From contig CAIWRB010000250.1 in NCBI GenBank assembly GCA_903914955.1, positions 16,204 to 80,203 of the forward strand: a DNA stretch of 64,000 nt, given 5' to 3'. The translations under genes and the position numbers were made by a program. Position 1 is the stretch's first letter. Every line of letters starts with the position of its first letter. This DNA is from an uncultured Chloroflexota bacterium (GTDB taxonomy: Bacteria > Chloroflexota > Anaerolineae > Anaerolineales > Villigracilaceae). A model generated the notes under the pieces. That model did no database searches, had not been told where the DNA came from, and was given only the letters and a program-made list of their open reading frames with translations. Shown piece after piece: positions 17,754 through 26,353 of the stretch.

Positions 17754-19577
17754 TTATTTGGCTTTCTTGAGGTTGGTGATGACCAACATGCCGGTCTCTG
17801 CCCAGAAGGCGCCGTTCATGCCCATGGCTGGGTTAGCCGCAGTGGGCCAATTGGTCCAATAGGTCTGATTGTAGGGGATGCGGTGCAACCATTGGATGAC
17901 AGGGATGTCGATCGTGTCACGCCAATAGATTCCGAGCGCCTTGGCAGCTGCATCCTGGAAAGCAGGATCATCGGCTGACAGAGGCGCCATGATGTCAAGC
18001 AATGCATCGAACTCCGGATTGCTGTAGCGAGCAAAGCTGTTGTTGCCAGCAGTGGTGCCGATCGGTTTGGCATTGCGGCTGGAGTACAAGTCGAGCGCTG
18101 CGTATGGATCGATGGTGCTGGCGCCGTGTCCGAACATATACATGCCGGGCTTGCCGTCAGACATATTCTGGTAGGCATCGGTACCAAAGTTGACACTGGC
18201 ATCGAAACCACCGGTCTTGAGCATTTCCACGAGCACAGGAACGATATCGCTGTGGATGCCTTCGAAGCCATTGATCACGGCAGAGATGGTTTTGCCGTCT
18301 TTGTCAGCCCACAAACCATCGGCATTTAAGGTAAAGCCAGCCGCCTTCATTAAGGTTGCGGATTTTTCCAGATTGAATTCAGCCGGATTGTACTGTGCTT
18401 CCAAGGCCTTGACGGCCGGGCTATCGGCGAACTTCTGCAAAGCCGGATAGAGCGGGAAGGGGTAGATCGATGCAATCTTAGCGCCATCATAGACGATGTC
18501 GTTGATGGTATTGCGATCAATAGTGAGGCTCATCGCCTTGCGAACGTTGGGATCGCTATACGGAGCGAGCTGGGTGTTCACCCACAACGAATTTGGCCAC
18601 CAATCGAGGTAACCATAAGGAGGGTTACTACCAGAGTGTGTGGTGATCTTTGGGTTGCCATCGAGCAGACTCTTAGCTACTGATGCACGCACATCAAGGA
18701 TGGCATCGAATTCATTGTTCACTTCACGCTGGACAACGACATCCATGTTTTGGCCAACCTGGCCGCCGATGTTGACCATGACGATGCGTTTGGCTTCCGG
18801 CATGGAGATGCGGCCAGCCTTGACTGCCCACCAATCTGCACGCAGATCATAGATCTTTTGATTGGCGTCCCACTGAACGAGATTGTACGGGCCGGAGTGA
18901 GGCATATCCAGACCACCTTGGAAGGCGTTCACATCTGCCTCCTTGCTCAAGATGTGCTCAGGTACGATCGGGATACCCGTATCGAACTTGAAGGTCAGCA
19001 CTTCATACTTGAAGCGCGGGGCCGGAATACTAAAGTTGACGATCACGGTCTGAGCATCGGGAGCCGACATATCTTTCACGTACTGCACGAAGGACGCGTG
19101 ATAGGGCAGCTTTTCGTTGCTCAACTGTCCATTGAACGTGAAGAGCACATCCTTCGAAGTCAGGGGCGTCCCATCACTCCAGGCGGCATCTTTGTTCATT
19201 TTGATGGTCAGCTGGGTGAAATCAGCATTGTAATCCATGCTGTCAGCCAACCATGGGATTTCTTTGCCGGAGAAGATGCCGTAGTATGACAATGCTTCCC
19301 ACAGGAACACGTTGCCTTCCTGATGAGTATAACCAGGTACGGCCCATGGGCTGGTAACGCCAATGGGTGAAGCAATACTCCAGCCTAGGATGACGGTGTC
19401 TTCGCGTGCGACGTCCGGCAAGCTAGCTACAGGGGCTTCGGTTGCTACTACAGGGGCTTCGGTTGCTGCAACAGGGGCTTCGGTTGCTACAACAGGGGCA
19501 GCAGTTGCTTTACCACCGCAGGCCGTTAACACAATCGCGATTAGCACGAGTATGCTAAATAACTTGAACTTATTCAT
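17754..19577 (-). CDS. ABC transporter substrate-binding lipoprotein (SBP_bac_5 family)
   Basis: 607 residues from MNKFKL; GAGGAG 8 bases before this ATG decides the start over an upstream TTG. Lipoprotein signal peptide with lipobox LTAC (C20). Residues ~25-54 are four near-identical VATEAPV-type repeats forming a flexible linker. The family-5 binding domain follows (DAAWSDGTPLTSKDVLFTF, VRKAMSLTIDR, AKIASIYPFPLYP). Such proteins bind oligopeptides or, as context suggests here, oligosaccharides. It is the first gene of the import operon, driven by a consensus promoter at 19709-19737. In a monoderm-like or atypical envelope it would be anchored to the outer face of the cytoplasmic membrane. 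Confidence 0.9.
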   Translation of the reverse strand: MNKFKLFSILVLIAIVLTACGGKATAAPVVATEAPVAATEAPVVATEAPVASLPDVAREDTVILGWSIASPIGVTSPWAVPGYTHQEGNVFLWEALSYYGIFSGKEIPWLADSMDYNADFTQLTIKMNKDAAWSDGTPLTSKDVLFTFNGQLSNEKLPYHASFVQYVKDMSAPDAQTVIVNFSIPAPRFKYEVLTFKFDTGIPIVPEHILSKEADVNAFQGGLDMPHSGPYNLVQWDANQKIYDLRADWWAVKAGRISMPEAKRIVMVNIGGQVGQNMDVVVQREVNNEFDAILDVRASVAKSLLDGNPKITTHSGSNPPYGYLDWWPNSLWVNTQLAPYSDPNVRKAMSLTIDRNTINDIVYDGAKIASIYPFPLYPALQKFADSPAVKALEAQYNPAEFNLEKSATLMKAAGFTLNADGLWADKDGKTISAVINGFEGIHSDIVPVLVEMLKTGGFDASVNFGTDAYQNMSDGKPGMYMFGHGASTIDPYAALDLYSSRNAKPIGTTAGNNSFARYSNPEFDALLDIMAPLSADDPAFQDAAAKALGIYWRDTIDIPVIQWLHRIPYNQTYWTNWPTAANPAMGMNGAFWAETGMLVITNLKKAK

Positions 19578-19630
19578 ATGATTTGATCTCCTCAATAAAA
19601 ATTTGATTTGTTTTCACAACACAGACAAAC

Positions 19631-19785
19631 ACAAGAGATACGATGAGTTATTAAGTTTTGGACACCTCCTTTGTCAGGATGTTGCATTTTTTAGGATGAA
19701 CGACTAAAATTATAGGCGAATGATGATATTATGTCAATTGTTATGAAACTGTAAACTCTAACTATTACAAGAGATAGGATGAGTT
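19631..19785 (+). repeat. Two 19-bp near-perfect direct repeats flanking the operon promoter
   Basis: ACAAGAGATA[C/G]GATGAGTT occurs at 19631-19649 and 19767-19785, 18 of 19 bases identical. The copies are 136 bases apart and flank the minus-strand promoter at 19709-19737. The downstream copy overlaps the leader of the rightward operon. They may be paired binding sites for a regulator of both divergent operons. Confidence 0.6.
19709..19737 (-). promoter_or_regulatory. Perfect consensus sigma-70 promoter for the ABC import operon
   Basis: On the minus strand TTGACA (19737-19732) is followed by exactly 17 bases and TATAAT (19714-19709). Both hexamers are identical to consensus. Transcription would begin near 19702, giving a leader of about 125 bases before the binding-protein ATG. 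So strong a promoter implies control by a repressor. Confidence 0.85.
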
Positions 19786-19817
19786 TCCAATATTCGTATT
19801 CCTCCAAGGGAGAATAT

Positions 19818-20285
19818 ATGGACGAGATATTAAAAAAACTACTACTTGAAGAGGATGAACTTCAGTTTACAAAATTCAACGAAGAAATTGCATGGAAAAT
19901 TGGAAGTGAACTTGTAAAACAAGCCATCACTAAAAGCCTCCCCATCACCATTGATATTACCCGCGGCGACCATCAAATTTTTCATGCCAGCCAGCCTGGC
20001 ACATCCGCGGATAATGATGAATGGGTCAAACGAAAAACCCGCCTTACATATAGGTTTGGTCATAGTTCATATTATATTGGACAACTTCTAAAAAGCAAGG
20101 GACAGAACCTAGAAGATGCTTATTTGATATCTGAAAATCATTATGCTCCTCATGGCGGTTGCTTTCCCATTATTGTAAGTGGCACCGGTATGGTAGGCAC
20201 GATCACGGTTTCCGGGCTTGCACAGAAAGAGGATCATCAATTAGTTGTTCAGGCAATTAGGGAATACTTGAGCCATGAAAAATAA
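19818..20285 (+). CDS. UPF0303/heme-degrading-domain family protein
   Basis: 155 residues from MDEILKK; AAGGGAG precedes this ATG, favouring it over an ATG 39 bases upstream. The fold and motifs (WKIGSELV, PITIDITRG, GHSSYYIGQLL, HGGCFPIIV, GTITVSGLAQKEDHQLVV) fit the UPF0303 family related to HbpS/GlcG-like small proteins, which are often encoded near sugar or glycolate genes. Function in these operons is not established. It is the first gene of the rightward operon, and its end overlaps the following oxidoreductase by 11 bases. Confidence 0.78.
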   Translation: MDEILKKLLLEEDELQFTKFNEEIAWKIGSELVKQAITKSLPITIDITRGDHQIFHASQPGTSADNDEWVKRKTRLTYRFGHSSYYIGQLLKSKGQNLEDAYLISENHYAPHGGCFPIIVSGTGMVGTITVSGLAQKEDHQLVVQAIREYLSHEK

Positions 20286-21459
20286 CATGGGATTAAACCC
20301 GGTTATATCAATGTTGGGGCGCAGACTTCGTTTGGCAGTTATTGGCGGAGGCCCCGCATCCTTCATCGGCGCGATGCATCGGCAGGCAGCCAGATTAGAT
20401 GATCGCTATGAGCTGGTCACAGGAATTCTTTCCGCTGACGCTATCCGGGCAAAGAAAGCCGCTTTGGAAATTGGTTTGGCTTCCGATCGTGTTTATGCAA
20501 ACGTTCAGGAAATGCTCAACTCAGAATCTCTACGCAAAGATGGCGCAGATGTAGTTGCCATCATGACGCCCAATGACAGTCATTATGAATATGCGGTCGC
20601 TGCTTTGGAACATGGCTTTGATGTGATTTGTGACAAGCCCATGACAAACACACTTCAGGAAGCTGAAGCCCTGCATAAGAAAGTGCAAGAGTCAGGATTG
20701 ATATTTTGTCTGACCCATAATTACACAGGCTATCCCATGGTTCGTCAGGCAAGAGCCATGGTTGAAGATGGGCAAATTGGAACGATTCGTTTAATTCAGG
20801 TCGAATATGTTCAAGGCGGAAAGGCCGATGAAACTAAATCAATTCCCACTGATGCGATTCCCTGGCGTTACGATTCAATCCGTGGTGGACCGTCTTTGGT
20901 AATGGGAGATATTGGAACTCACGCGCATAATCTCATCCGTTTTATTAGCGGCCTTGAAGTAGCTGAAGTAGCGGCTGAAGTTGGGAACATTGTACCCGGA
21001 CGGCTGATACATGATTTCGCCGGAGCCTTGCTTCGATTTGAAAATGGCGCGCGCGGAAGTTTTTGGGTTACCCAAGCCGCGGCTGGGGTGGAGAATTGCT
21101 TGCGTATCCGAGTCAGCGGCACCAAAGGCAGTCTAGAGTGGATGCAGGAGATCCCGCAGGTTTTAACTTACAAACCGATTCATGGTCCATCTGAAAACCG
21201 TACGCCCAATGGACCGGGTACCCTGCCGTTTGCCGCACGTTCCAGCAGAATTGTCGCCGGTCACCCGGAAGGATTTCATGAAGGATTTGCAAATATTTAT
21301 TCCGATGCGGCCGAAGCGATCAGTGCCCGAAAGTCGGGAAAGAAAGTTAACTTACTGGCACTCCACTTCCCTAACTCGTGGGATGGATTGATGGGTGTAC
21401 GGTTCGTGAATAGTGTAATTGAATCAAGTAAAGCCAATGGCAAATGGACCAAATGTTAA
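20275..21459 (+). CDS. Gfo/Idh/MocA-family oxidoreductase
   Basis: 394 residues. N-terminal Rossmann domain with VIGGGPAS (23-30) and CDKPM (119-123), whose Lys-Pro pair positions the nicotinamide. The C-terminal α/β domain contains GDIGTHAHNLIRFISG, where the His residues would be catalytic. Members oxidise or reduce sugars and inositols with NAD(P). The ~12-residue N-terminal extension before MLGRRLRLAV may mean that translation begins at the internal ATG. A second family member lies at 28886-29866. It probably interconverts keto and hydroxy forms of a sugar in this pathway. Confidence 0.85.
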   Translation: MKNNMGLNPVISMLGRRLRLAVIGGGPASFIGAMHRQAARLDDRYELVTGILSADAIRAKKAALEIGLASDRVYANVQEMLNSESLRKDGADVVAIMTPNDSHYEYAVAALEHGFDVICDKPMTNTLQEAEALHKKVQESGLIFCLTHNYTGYPMVRQARAMVEDGQIGTIRLIQVEYVQGGKADETKSIPTDAIPWRYDSIRGGPSLVMGDIGTHAHNLIRFISGLEVAEVAAEVGNIVPGRLIHDFAGALLRFENGARGSFWVTQAAAGVENCLRIRVSGTKGSLEWMQEIPQVLTYKPIHGPSENRTPNGPGTLPFAARSSRIVAGHPEGFHEGFANIYSDAAEAISARKSGKKVNLLALHFPNSWDGLMGVRFVNSVIESSKANGKWTKC

Positions 21460-21499
21460 CCTTGTATAGTCTAATTGATTATTCAAGACTGGAGATCCT

Positions 21500-22252
21500 A
21501 TGATCAAGCCAGATTCAAAAAAGACCCCTGCTAAAAAAATAAAAAAAGCCACCGTCCGCGGAAAGCTCGTATACCATAATGTCATTGAAAAATTACAGCA
21601 ACGCATCCGTCAGGCAGATTGGCTGCCGGGGGACCGCCTGCCCAGCATCGCGCAATTGGCAAAGGAAATGCACGTAGGCGCAGGATCCATACGTGAAGCC
21701 TTGCGCTCCCTGCAATCGATTGGCCTGATAAAGATCGAGCATGGCAGCGGCGTTTATGTTACTGGCACGCGCCCAGCCACTGAATTGTCCAGCCATTTTG
21801 AGAATCTTGGCGATGGCCTGCTGATTTCGTTGGCTGAAACACGCCGCATAATGGAACCAGAGATTGCATTCCTAGCTGCCGAACGCGGTACCGATCAGGA
21901 GTTGATTGAAATCGAAACACTTGCACGGAAAATGGAAGAGGAGGAAAAACACGGCCATGATTTCGCTGAACTTGATGTTTTGTTTCATCGCAAGATTGCC
22001 TATGCCGCTCGTAACGAGATCTTATTTCAGACCATGGAAGGCGTCAGCGATCTACTTCTGGATAGTCGCCGGGCAATTCTTCTTGACCCAAACTCATTAC
22101 TGCGGGCGTTACGCTATCATGCACTCATCTCAGAAGCACTGATATCAAGAAACCCTCCTCAAGCTCGTTTATTAATGCAAGGTCACATGAATTCCATGTT
22201 AGATGAAGTCCTGGCATCCGAAGCACAAAAACAATCAAAGGAAAAACCATGA
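21500..22252 (+). CDS. FadR-subfamily GntR transcriptional regulator
   Basis: 250 residues. A Lys-rich N-terminus (to ~25) precedes a winged helix (LPGDRLPSIAQLAKEMHVGAGSIREALRSL and GLIKIEHGSGVYV, ~33-90). The FCD effector domain follows (~105-240) with RRIMEPEIAFLAAERG and metal-ligand-type Asp/His residues (ELDVLFHRKIAYA; RYHALI). Such regulators respond to sugar acids such as glucuronate, gluconate or galactonate and bind TNGTNNNACNA-type operators. GGAG precedes the ATG. The stop overlaps the next gene by 4 bases. It is the best candidate to control the two divergent operons. Confidence 0.88.
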   Translation: MIKPDSKKTPAKKIKKATVRGKLVYHNVIEKLQQRIRQADWLPGDRLPSIAQLAKEMHVGAGSIREALRSLQSIGLIKIEHGSGVYVTGTRPATELSSHFENLGDGLLISLAETRRIMEPEIAFLAAERGTDQELIEIETLARKMEEEEKHGHDFAELDVLFHRKIAYAARNEILFQTMEGVSDLLLDSRRAILLDPNSLLRALRYHALISEALISRNPPQARLLMQGHMNSMLDEVLASEAQKQSKEKP

Positions 22253-23073
22253 AAATTGCAGTAACAGGCGGAAGTGGTGACATGGGGCGTAACTTGATCC
22301 CATACCTGCTCGAGCACACCCATACAGTTGTAAGTATTGACCGGACATTGCCCACAACACACACGCACGGAGTAAATTTTATAGCCGCTGACGTGCGTGA
22401 TTTCGGCCAGCTTGTCGCAAGCATTCGCGGTTGTGATGCTCTTATTCACCTGGCTGCCATTCGCGCTCCGGTCAACCATCCCGACCCGGTAGTATATGCC
22501 GATAATACAATCAGCAGTTACAACGCGTTGAGCGCGGCTTCGGCACTCGGAATCAAACGGGTATGTTTGGCCTCGTCCATTAATGCAATCGGCGGCGCAT
22601 TCAGCCGCTCGCCTCGTTACGATTACTTCCCTGTAGACGAGCAACATCCCACTTACGCGGAAGATCCATACAGTCTTTCAAAATGGGTGCTGGAGCAACA
22701 AGGCGATGCCTTCGCCCGCCGATTCGAATGGATGACGATTGCCAGTCTGCGCCTCCACTGGTTACTGGATGAACGAACAAAAGCAGTTCAGAACACGGCG
22801 ACAATGGGTGATGTCGCGAGAAAACATCTCTGGGCTTACACATTGCTTGGTGAAGCCAGCCGCGCCTGCTTGCTTTCGCTCACCGCAGACTTTACCGGCC
22901 ACGAAGTTTTCTACATCGTAGCACCGCAATCAGCAGCTGAACAACCGTCAATGGAATTGGCTCGTTATCATTATCCTCAAGCAGAAATTCGAGAGGATTT
23001 TTCAAACCACACTGGTTTCTTTAATTGTTCCAAAGCCGAGCGTCTGCTTGGTTGGAAGCATCAGGAGAATTAG
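22249..23073 (+). CDS. Extended SDR, uronate dehydrogenase/epimerase-like (paralogue)
   Basis: 274 residues. NAD motif TGGSGDMG (6-13), D31, catalytic Y141 and K145 (YSLSK). It is a paralogue of the product of 3902-4729, keeping the RFDYFP/RYDYFP region, the EVFYIVAP strand and the [10 protein letters not shown] end. Uronate dehydrogenase activity would give an aldaro-lactone, which the lactonase-like protein two genes downstream could open. That pairing supports but does not prove the call. Start overlaps the regulator stop; the next gene begins 3 bases after its stop. Confidence 0.78.
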   Translation: MKIAVTGGSGDMGRNLIPYLLEHTHTVVSIDRTLPTTHTHGVNFIAADVRDFGQLVASIRGCDALIHLAAIRAPVNHPDPVVYADNTISSYNALSAASALGIKRVCLASSINAIGGAFSRSPRYDYFPVDEQHPTYAEDPYSLSKWVLEQQGDAFARRFEWMTIASLRLHWLLDERTKAVQNTATMGDVARKHLWAYTLLGEASRACLLSLTADFTGHEVFYIVAPQSAAEQPSMELARYHYPQAEIREDFSNHTGFFNCSKAERLLGWKHQEN

Positions 23074-23076
23074 ATT

Positions 23077-24264
23077 ATGAAAATTACAGATATTAAACCT
23101 TTGCCTGTCTGGGTGGGAAGCCGCAATCAACTTGTTGTCAAAATTGAAACTGATGAAGGAATTTATGGCCTCGGCGAATCAGGCCTAAGCGGACGTGAGT
23201 TGGCTGTCATCGGCGCGCTTAAACATTTCCGCGAATTTCTAATCGGCAAGGACCCAATGCAAATTGGGCGAATCTGGCAGGAACTTTATCGCGGACAGTA
23301 TTTCGAAGGCGGACGCGTCCTGCTTGCCGCGCAAAGCGCCATTGATATTGCGCTCTACGATATCGCAGGCAAGGCCCTCAATGTTCCTGTGTACCAACTT
23401 CTGGGCGGCAAACAGCGGGATGTGATCCCCTGCTTCGCAACAGCAACAGGCGCGGGCGCGGCTCTGATCGACGATGTTAAACTTCTGATGAAACATGGCT
23501 GGAACGTCATTCGCACAGGACCGATGATGCTTGACCATCAAGGCGGCTTCACCGGAGAATCTGATATTTTTGAACCGCGCGAGAGCATCCCTATGACCGC
23601 CAAGTGGTTGACAAAAGTACGCGAGGAGTGCGGTAGTGAGGTTGTGCTGGGCATTGATTATCATCACCGTCTTAGCATCGCCGAGACAGCATCATTTTGT
23701 CAGCGCATGCCGATGGGCACACTTGATTTTATTGAAGAACCAATTCGTGATGAAAGTCCGGAAGCATATGAAGCCCTGCGAAAGTTGACTGATATACCCT
23801 TTGCGGTGGGTGAAGAATTTGCCAGTAAATGGCAGTTTCTGCCTTTCATCGAAAAGCACCTCACCGATTTTGCGCGCGTGGATCTTTGCAATGTTGGCGG
23901 TTTTACCGAAGCCATGAAAGTAGCAGGCTGGGCTGAAGCGCACTATATTGATCTGATGCCGCACAATCCGCTTGGCCCGATCTGTACCGCAGCGACAATT
24001 CAAATGGCTGCGGCAGTACCCAACTTCGCCTGGCTTGAAGTTCGTGTAACTCAGACTGAGAATTTATATTATGGGCAATCAGGCGTGAACGATGCAGAAG
24101 CGCTATTCCCGATTCAGCCGCAGCTCGTCGGGAATTCATTCCCCGTACCCACTGCGCCGGGCTTGGGCATTGAAATAGACGAAAAATTAGCAGAATCACA
24201 ATCGTGGAAATTTTGGGAAGCCCCGCATTGGAAACGTCGCGATGGTTCCGTGACGAATTGGTAA
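23077..24264 (+). CDS. Enolase-superfamily (MR/MLE) dehydratase, galactonate dehydratase-like
   Basis: 395 residues. D194 and H196 (GIDYHH), E220/E221 (FIEEP), E246 (VGEEFAS) and H296 in MPHNPLGPICTAA, the last motif being typical of D-galactonate dehydratase (DgoD) relatives. Arg146 (VIRTGP) stands where the second-strand catalytic Lys is usual, so the chemistry or substrate binding may differ from DgoD. It lies between an SDR and a lactonase-like gene, followed by KDG kinase and KDPG aldolase, giving a route aldonate to KDG/KDGal to phosphorylated product to pyruvate. Confidence 0.83.
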   Translation: MKITDIKPLPVWVGSRNQLVVKIETDEGIYGLGESGLSGRELAVIGALKHFREFLIGKDPMQIGRIWQELYRGQYFEGGRVLLAAQSAIDIALYDIAGKALNVPVYQLLGGKQRDVIPCFATATGAGAALIDDVKLLMKHGWNVIRTGPMMLDHQGGFTGESDIFEPRESIPMTAKWLTKVREECGSEVVLGIDYHHRLSIAETASFCQRMPMGTLDFIEEPIRDESPEAYEALRKLTDIPFAVGEEFASKWQFLPFIEKHLTDFARVDLCNVGGFTEAMKVAGWAEAHYIDLMPHNPLGPICTAATIQMAAAVPNFAWLEVRVTQTENLYYGQSGVNDAEALFPIQPQLVGNSFPVPTAPGLGIEIDEKLAESQSWKFWEAPHWKRRDGSVTNW

Positions 24265-24274
24265 AAGGGAATTT

Positions 24275-25342
24275 ATGACAAAACAAAATCAATCTCTTTT
24301 CTTTGCGAGTGGTTACGCTTCCGCCGAACAGCCCGGTATTCAATCTTTTCTGTTTGACGAAGTCACGGGGAAATTAACAGCGCAGGGTTCATTGATGGGC
24401 ATCCTCAACCCTTCCTTTATTATTGTTCACCCAAACAGTCGTTGGCTATATGCGGTTAGTGAAACAGGAAAGGACAGTCATGGCGCTTTCGGTGAAGTTT
24501 GGGCATTTCAGTTTGATCTTGAGCCTTTTAGCATCCAGCCGATCAATCATCGATCCAGTCGCGGCGATTGGCCCTGTCATCTTCGACTCGATGCGACCAG
24601 TCAGTGGTTACTCGCCACCAATTATGGTACTGGCAACGCAGGTCTTTATCCACTTCAACCAGATGGCTCACTCGGTGAGATGACAGATTTTGTTCAGCAT
24701 CATGGCGAAGGACCAAACCCTGCCCGACAGGAAGGTCCACATGCGCACTCATCTATTTTCACACCGGATAATCGTTTTGCCATCATCGCCGATCTGGGAA
24801 TTGATCAACTGATAATTTATAAACTTGACTCGACTATAGGCAAACTACTTCCGCACTCACCTGTAAACACACGACCTGGCGCGGGACCACGACATCTTAC
24901 CTTTCATTCAAACGGCAAGTGGATGTATGCGGCGAATGAACTCGATAACACGGTAACACTATACGATTACGACACAAAAAAAGGTATATTGACCGAAAGA
25001 CAAAGCCTCCCCACTATCCCGTCAGAGGCTCCAGAAAGTACGATTGCTGATATTCATATTTCCGCAAATGGCAAAAGATTATATGTTTCCAATCGCGGAC
25101 ATGACAGCATTACAGTTTACGATATCGGCACCGATGGAGGTTTGAAAATGGTTTCCATCCAATCATCCGGCGGAAATTGTCCGCGGAACTTTGCACTCGC
25201 GCCCGGCGGAAAATTCCTATTGGCGGCAAATCAAAACAGCAATGAAGTTTGTGCCCTGCCAATTCTTGAAGGCACGCAAGCACTCGGTGCACCAGTTGAT
25301 CGCGCGATTGTGACCGGTGCCTCGTGCATTCAATTTGTATAA
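24275..25342 (+). CDS. Lactonase family β-propeller (6-phosphogluconolactonase-like)
   Basis: 355 residues forming a seven-bladed propeller of the YbhE/Pgl cytoplasmic type. Diagnostic strings are NPSFIIVHPNSRWLYAV, HAHSSIFTPDNRFAI, GPRHLTFHSNGKWMYAANE, ADIHISANGKRLYVSNRGHDSI and CPRNFALAPGGKFLLAANQ. It would hydrolyse a sugar-acid lactone, probably the product of the uronate/aldose dehydrogenase encoded upstream. No signal peptide, so cytoplasmic. AAAGGGA precedes the ATG. The kinase gene starts 4 bases after its stop. Confidence 0.87.
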   Translation: MTKQNQSLFFASGYASAEQPGIQSFLFDEVTGKLTAQGSLMGILNPSFIIVHPNSRWLYAVSETGKDSHGAFGEVWAFQFDLEPFSIQPINHRSSRGDWPCHLRLDATSQWLLATNYGTGNAGLYPLQPDGSLGEMTDFVQHHGEGPNPARQEGPHAHSSIFTPDNRFAIIADLGIDQLIIYKLDSTIGKLLPHSPVNTRPGAGPRHLTFHSNGKWMYAANELDNTVTLYDYDTKKGILTERQSLPTIPSEAPESTIADIHISANGKRLYVSNRGHDSITVYDIGTDGGLKMVSIQSSGGNCPRNFALAPGGKFLLAANQNSNEVCALPILEGTQALGAPVDRAIVTGASCIQFV

Positions 25343-25346
25343 ACCA

Positions 25347-26342
25347 ATGAACGAATCAACCCGCACACCTCGTTTTGATTTTGTCAGTCTCGGCGAATCC
25401 ATGCTGCGTTTGAGCGTGCCCACTGGCCACAGACTGGATGATACTCGCGTACTTGATATGGAACTTGCCGGGGCAGAAAGCAATGTCAGTGTGGCGTTGG
25501 CACGTTTGGGTCGGCGCACTGGTTGGGTCAGCCGAATGCCTGATCATGCATTGGCTCAGGCGATTCTGCGCGCATTACGTTCCGATGGTGTGGATGTCTC
25601 CGCCGTGAATTGTGTCCCAGACGAACGGCTCGGCACATACTTCATTGAATACGCCACGCCGCCTCGTTCCACTCAAGTCATCTATGACCGCGCAGACTCT
25701 GCGGCATCACACATGACAACGGCCGATATTGATTGGGATTATCTGCTGGATACACGCGTGTTGCATCTTACTGGCATCACGGCTGCGTTGAGCGATAATT
25801 GTTACGATCTGCTTGGGGAGGCAATTCAACGTGCTCACGCCGCGGGGGTAAGGGTCAGTTTTGATGTGAATTTTCGCGCCAAGTTATGGTCAGCCGCAAC
25901 CGCTGGCGAAAAACTTCGCCCCCTGATCGCTCAGGCAGATATACTTTTGTGCAAAGGCGCAGATGCCGTATCGCTCTTTGGTTGTCAGGGAGAGCCTCGT
26001 AAATTAATGACCCAGTTGAAAGCACTCACCCATGCGACTGCCGTCTTCTGTACTTTTGGCGAAGAAGGCGCGGCAGTATTGAGCGGCGATGATTTTGTGA
26101 CTCAGCCCGCACTCCCAGTGCAAATTGTAGATCGCATCGGTAGCGGCGATGCCTTCGCGGCAGGCGTGCTCGATGGCTGTTTATCGAGAGATGACTACAG
26201 CATATCTACATTACGTGAAGGCTTGCAGCGCGGCGTAGCTTTGGCCGCCATTGCATTATCACAATTTGGCGACCGCGTTCTATCATCTCGCGCTGAATTA
26301 AACGCGGCATTAGGCACAGAACGGCTTGATATTTCACGTTAG
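25347..26342 (+). CDS. kdgK: 2-keto-3-deoxygluconate kinase (PfkB family)
   Basis: 331 residues from MNESTRTP, a start 4 bases beyond the lactonase stop; a longer frame reads back into the lactonase gene. Ribokinase/PfkB signatures: GESMLRL and AGAESNVSVALARLG at the N-terminus and the anion-hole/catalytic motif GSGDAFAAG near 265-273, with catalytic Asp in the latter. The N-terminal pattern and gene order (dehydratase, kinase, aldolase) match KDG kinases, which phosphorylate 2-keto-3-deoxygluconate to KDPG. Fructokinase is the main alternative but the adjacent eda gene makes KDG more likely. Confidence 0.85.
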   Translation: MNESTRTPRFDFVSLGESMLRLSVPTGHRLDDTRVLDMELAGAESNVSVALARLGRRTGWVSRMPDHALAQAILRALRSDGVDVSAVNCVPDERLGTYFIEYATPPRSTQVIYDRADSAASHMTTADIDWDYLLDTRVLHLTGITAALSDNCYDLLGEAIQRAHAAGVRVSFDVNFRAKLWSAATAGEKLRPLIAQADILLCKGADAVSLFGCQGEPRKLMTQLKALTHATAVFCTFGEEGAAVLSGDDFVTQPALPVQIVDRIGSGDAFAAGVLDGCLSRDDYSISTLREGLQRGVALAAIALSQFGDRVLSSRAELNAALGTERLDISR

Positions 26343-26353
26343 GAGAAAAAGGC

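Noticed and set aside
18750-19289. 179-codon open frame on the plus strand
   Set aside because: It is antisense to the substrate-binding protein gene and has no recognisable motifs.
19420-19505. Short direct repeats suggestive of a CRISPR array or minisatellite
   Set aside because: They encode the in-frame VATEAPV linker repeats of a lipoprotein; there are no unique spacers.
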